From assembly GCA_001579985.1 (NCBI GenBank), contig LRSR01013591.1, positions 1 through 45,000 of the forward strand: 45,000 nucleotides of DNA, given 5' to 3'. Below are positions 43,818 to 45,000 of this stretch, in pieces. This DNA is from Hypsibius dujardini. Its lineage: Eukaryota; Tardigrada; Eutardigrada; Parachela; Hypsibiidae. How positions within the stretch are numbered: position 1 is the first letter of the stretch; every line of letters begins with the position of its first letter. Below the pieces are notes generated by a model, which saw nothing but the letters and a program-made list of their open reading frames with translations, made no database searches and was not told where the DNA came from. Position numbers and translations under genes: made by a program.

Positions 43818-45000
43818 GTAAATTAACAAACACAGAGAAGACGAGTAAACTTCAAATTAAAGTAGAATAATTTATTTATTGGTTTTTAATTGGTGTTGAA
43901 AGAAAACGTATTTGTTCAAATGTTTACTATACGTTCTAGAAGTTGCTGATTTTCCGTGAATCGGCTTGATTTGAAACTTAACACCGAAAAGTTAAATATT
44001 GAACGCCAATTGTAAGGCAGAGATTTAAAAATTCAGAAGTTGTCAGAATCACACTCACTCAAAATATAGGATACTCCTCTTTAAGGATGGCATCAAATGA
44101 CGAAAAGGCACATTTAATTTGATATTGAAAGTCATTTGGTAATTTGATCTTGATTTGATTTTGATTTGAGAGGACCCGTGAAAATTTGTTAATTTCTCAC
44201 TATTTAGGCACATCTTTTCTTATGTAGTTGTAGTACAGTGTATTTTGCCAATTAGCAGTTACATTTCAGAGTTTTATGTTTTATTTTCGTTATTTCAAAA
44301 AGAAGTCTGACGCCATTTAACCAGACCTAACTGGCAATCCATGCTAGCTTCGCCGTACCGGTAGGTACCGATTTCAAAGTCAGACAATGCATTTTCCGAT
44401 GTGACCCAGGATTTGGTCAGTTTATCACCACAAGTCTTCTCAAACTGATGAAAAAGTAGGCATGTACGGAGTTTTGGCAATCAAAATTGGTTTAAAAAGA
44501 TCTAAAATCAAATCAAAATCAAATCCAAATCAAATGAATTTCAATTTAAAAACGTTCAAATCTCCATTTGATTTGATTGGACATTTGACAGCATCTCTAC
44601 TTCTCATGACTGCGCAGTGCATACTGCTGCAGGATGAAGGCTAGTGGGCGAGGAAGTAGACTGCCATCGTATTACATGCGTCTTTTCGTTTAGTTTTTCG
44701 AGAGGCCACACGTTTAAAATTATGGGGTACTATGTCTCCATCACGTTAATTAAATGCAGAATATTATTTTAACGTTATTATGCCTTTTCTGTTATGCAGT
44801 TATAATGTACAAAACTATATCTAGAAACTATATCTAGATGGTTGATGGGAGGCATTGTAATTTAACAATCGGCGTGTTTAATAACCGGTACAAAGACGTT
44901 TGTTCTCTAAAAATAAGTTGCAATTATACGAATCTTCATCAACATTTATTAACTCTCAGGAAATGTATCCTGTTTACCTAAATTAAAAAAGAACATTGCG
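43818..45000 (+). other. Engrailed intron 1 (partial)
   Basis: AT-rich. It contains a weak inverted-repeat element (about 44080-44610) and a short direct repeat ACTATATCTAGA (44813-44837). No exon with homeobox sequence before the window ends. Confidence 0.7.
44080..44610. mobile_element. Possible fold-back/MITE remnant in engrailed intron 1
   Basis: Left flank (44085-44180) and the reverse complement of the right flank (44505-44605) both read as a TCAAATG word, then TTGAAA.TCATTTG, then TTTGATTTTGATTTGA. The similarity is partly low-complexity (ATTTG repeats), so an element is only suggested. Confidence 0.35.

Overview
The window is animal nuclear DNA. It has spliced multi-exon genes with GT-AG introns, a laminin alpha chain, and two developmental homeobox genes. 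Short introns and the gene set suggest a bilaterian invertebrate with a fairly compact genome; the phylum cannot be fixed from sequence alone. All exon models were built by hand from reading frames, splice dinucleotides and intron phase.

Left part (1-23 kb, minus strand): the 5' part of a secreted C-type lectin gene runs off the left edge. Next is a four-exon secreted protein with an N-terminal MAM domain and a TTVP mucin-like repeat. After it comes a complete laminin alpha gene (3268-22888), for which I reconstruct 36 exons in consistent phase (9,624 nt, 3,207 aa). Its order is signal peptide, LN, LE, L4, LE, L4, LE, coiled coil, LG1-5, which is the alpha-1/alpha-2 (wing blister, LAMA1/2) layout. 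Many of its introns hold ACAG/CTGT tetranucleotide arrays, and several hold inverted-repeat (fold-back or MITE-like) elements.

Middle (24-30 kb): an unrecognised three-exon gene of 301 aa (minus) and a six-exon uridine phosphorylase gene (plus) diverge from a CCAAT-rich shared promoter region. The phosphorylase has extra N- and C-terminal sequence.

Right part (30-45 kb): two adjacent inverted-repeat elements sit in the intergenic region. They are followed by a complete four-exon ANTP-class homeobox gene (Nedx/lms- or Bar-like, with an eh1 motif), then an LRAT/PLAAT-domain locus that looks disrupted in frame and has a large inverted repeat in its intron. The first exon of engrailed ends the window, with its homeobox presumably beyond the right edge. 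The two homeobox genes lie 7.5 kb apart, which may be a remnant of the ancestral ANTP-class (Super-Hox) linkage. No CRISPR, rRNA, credible tRNA or virus-like element was seen.
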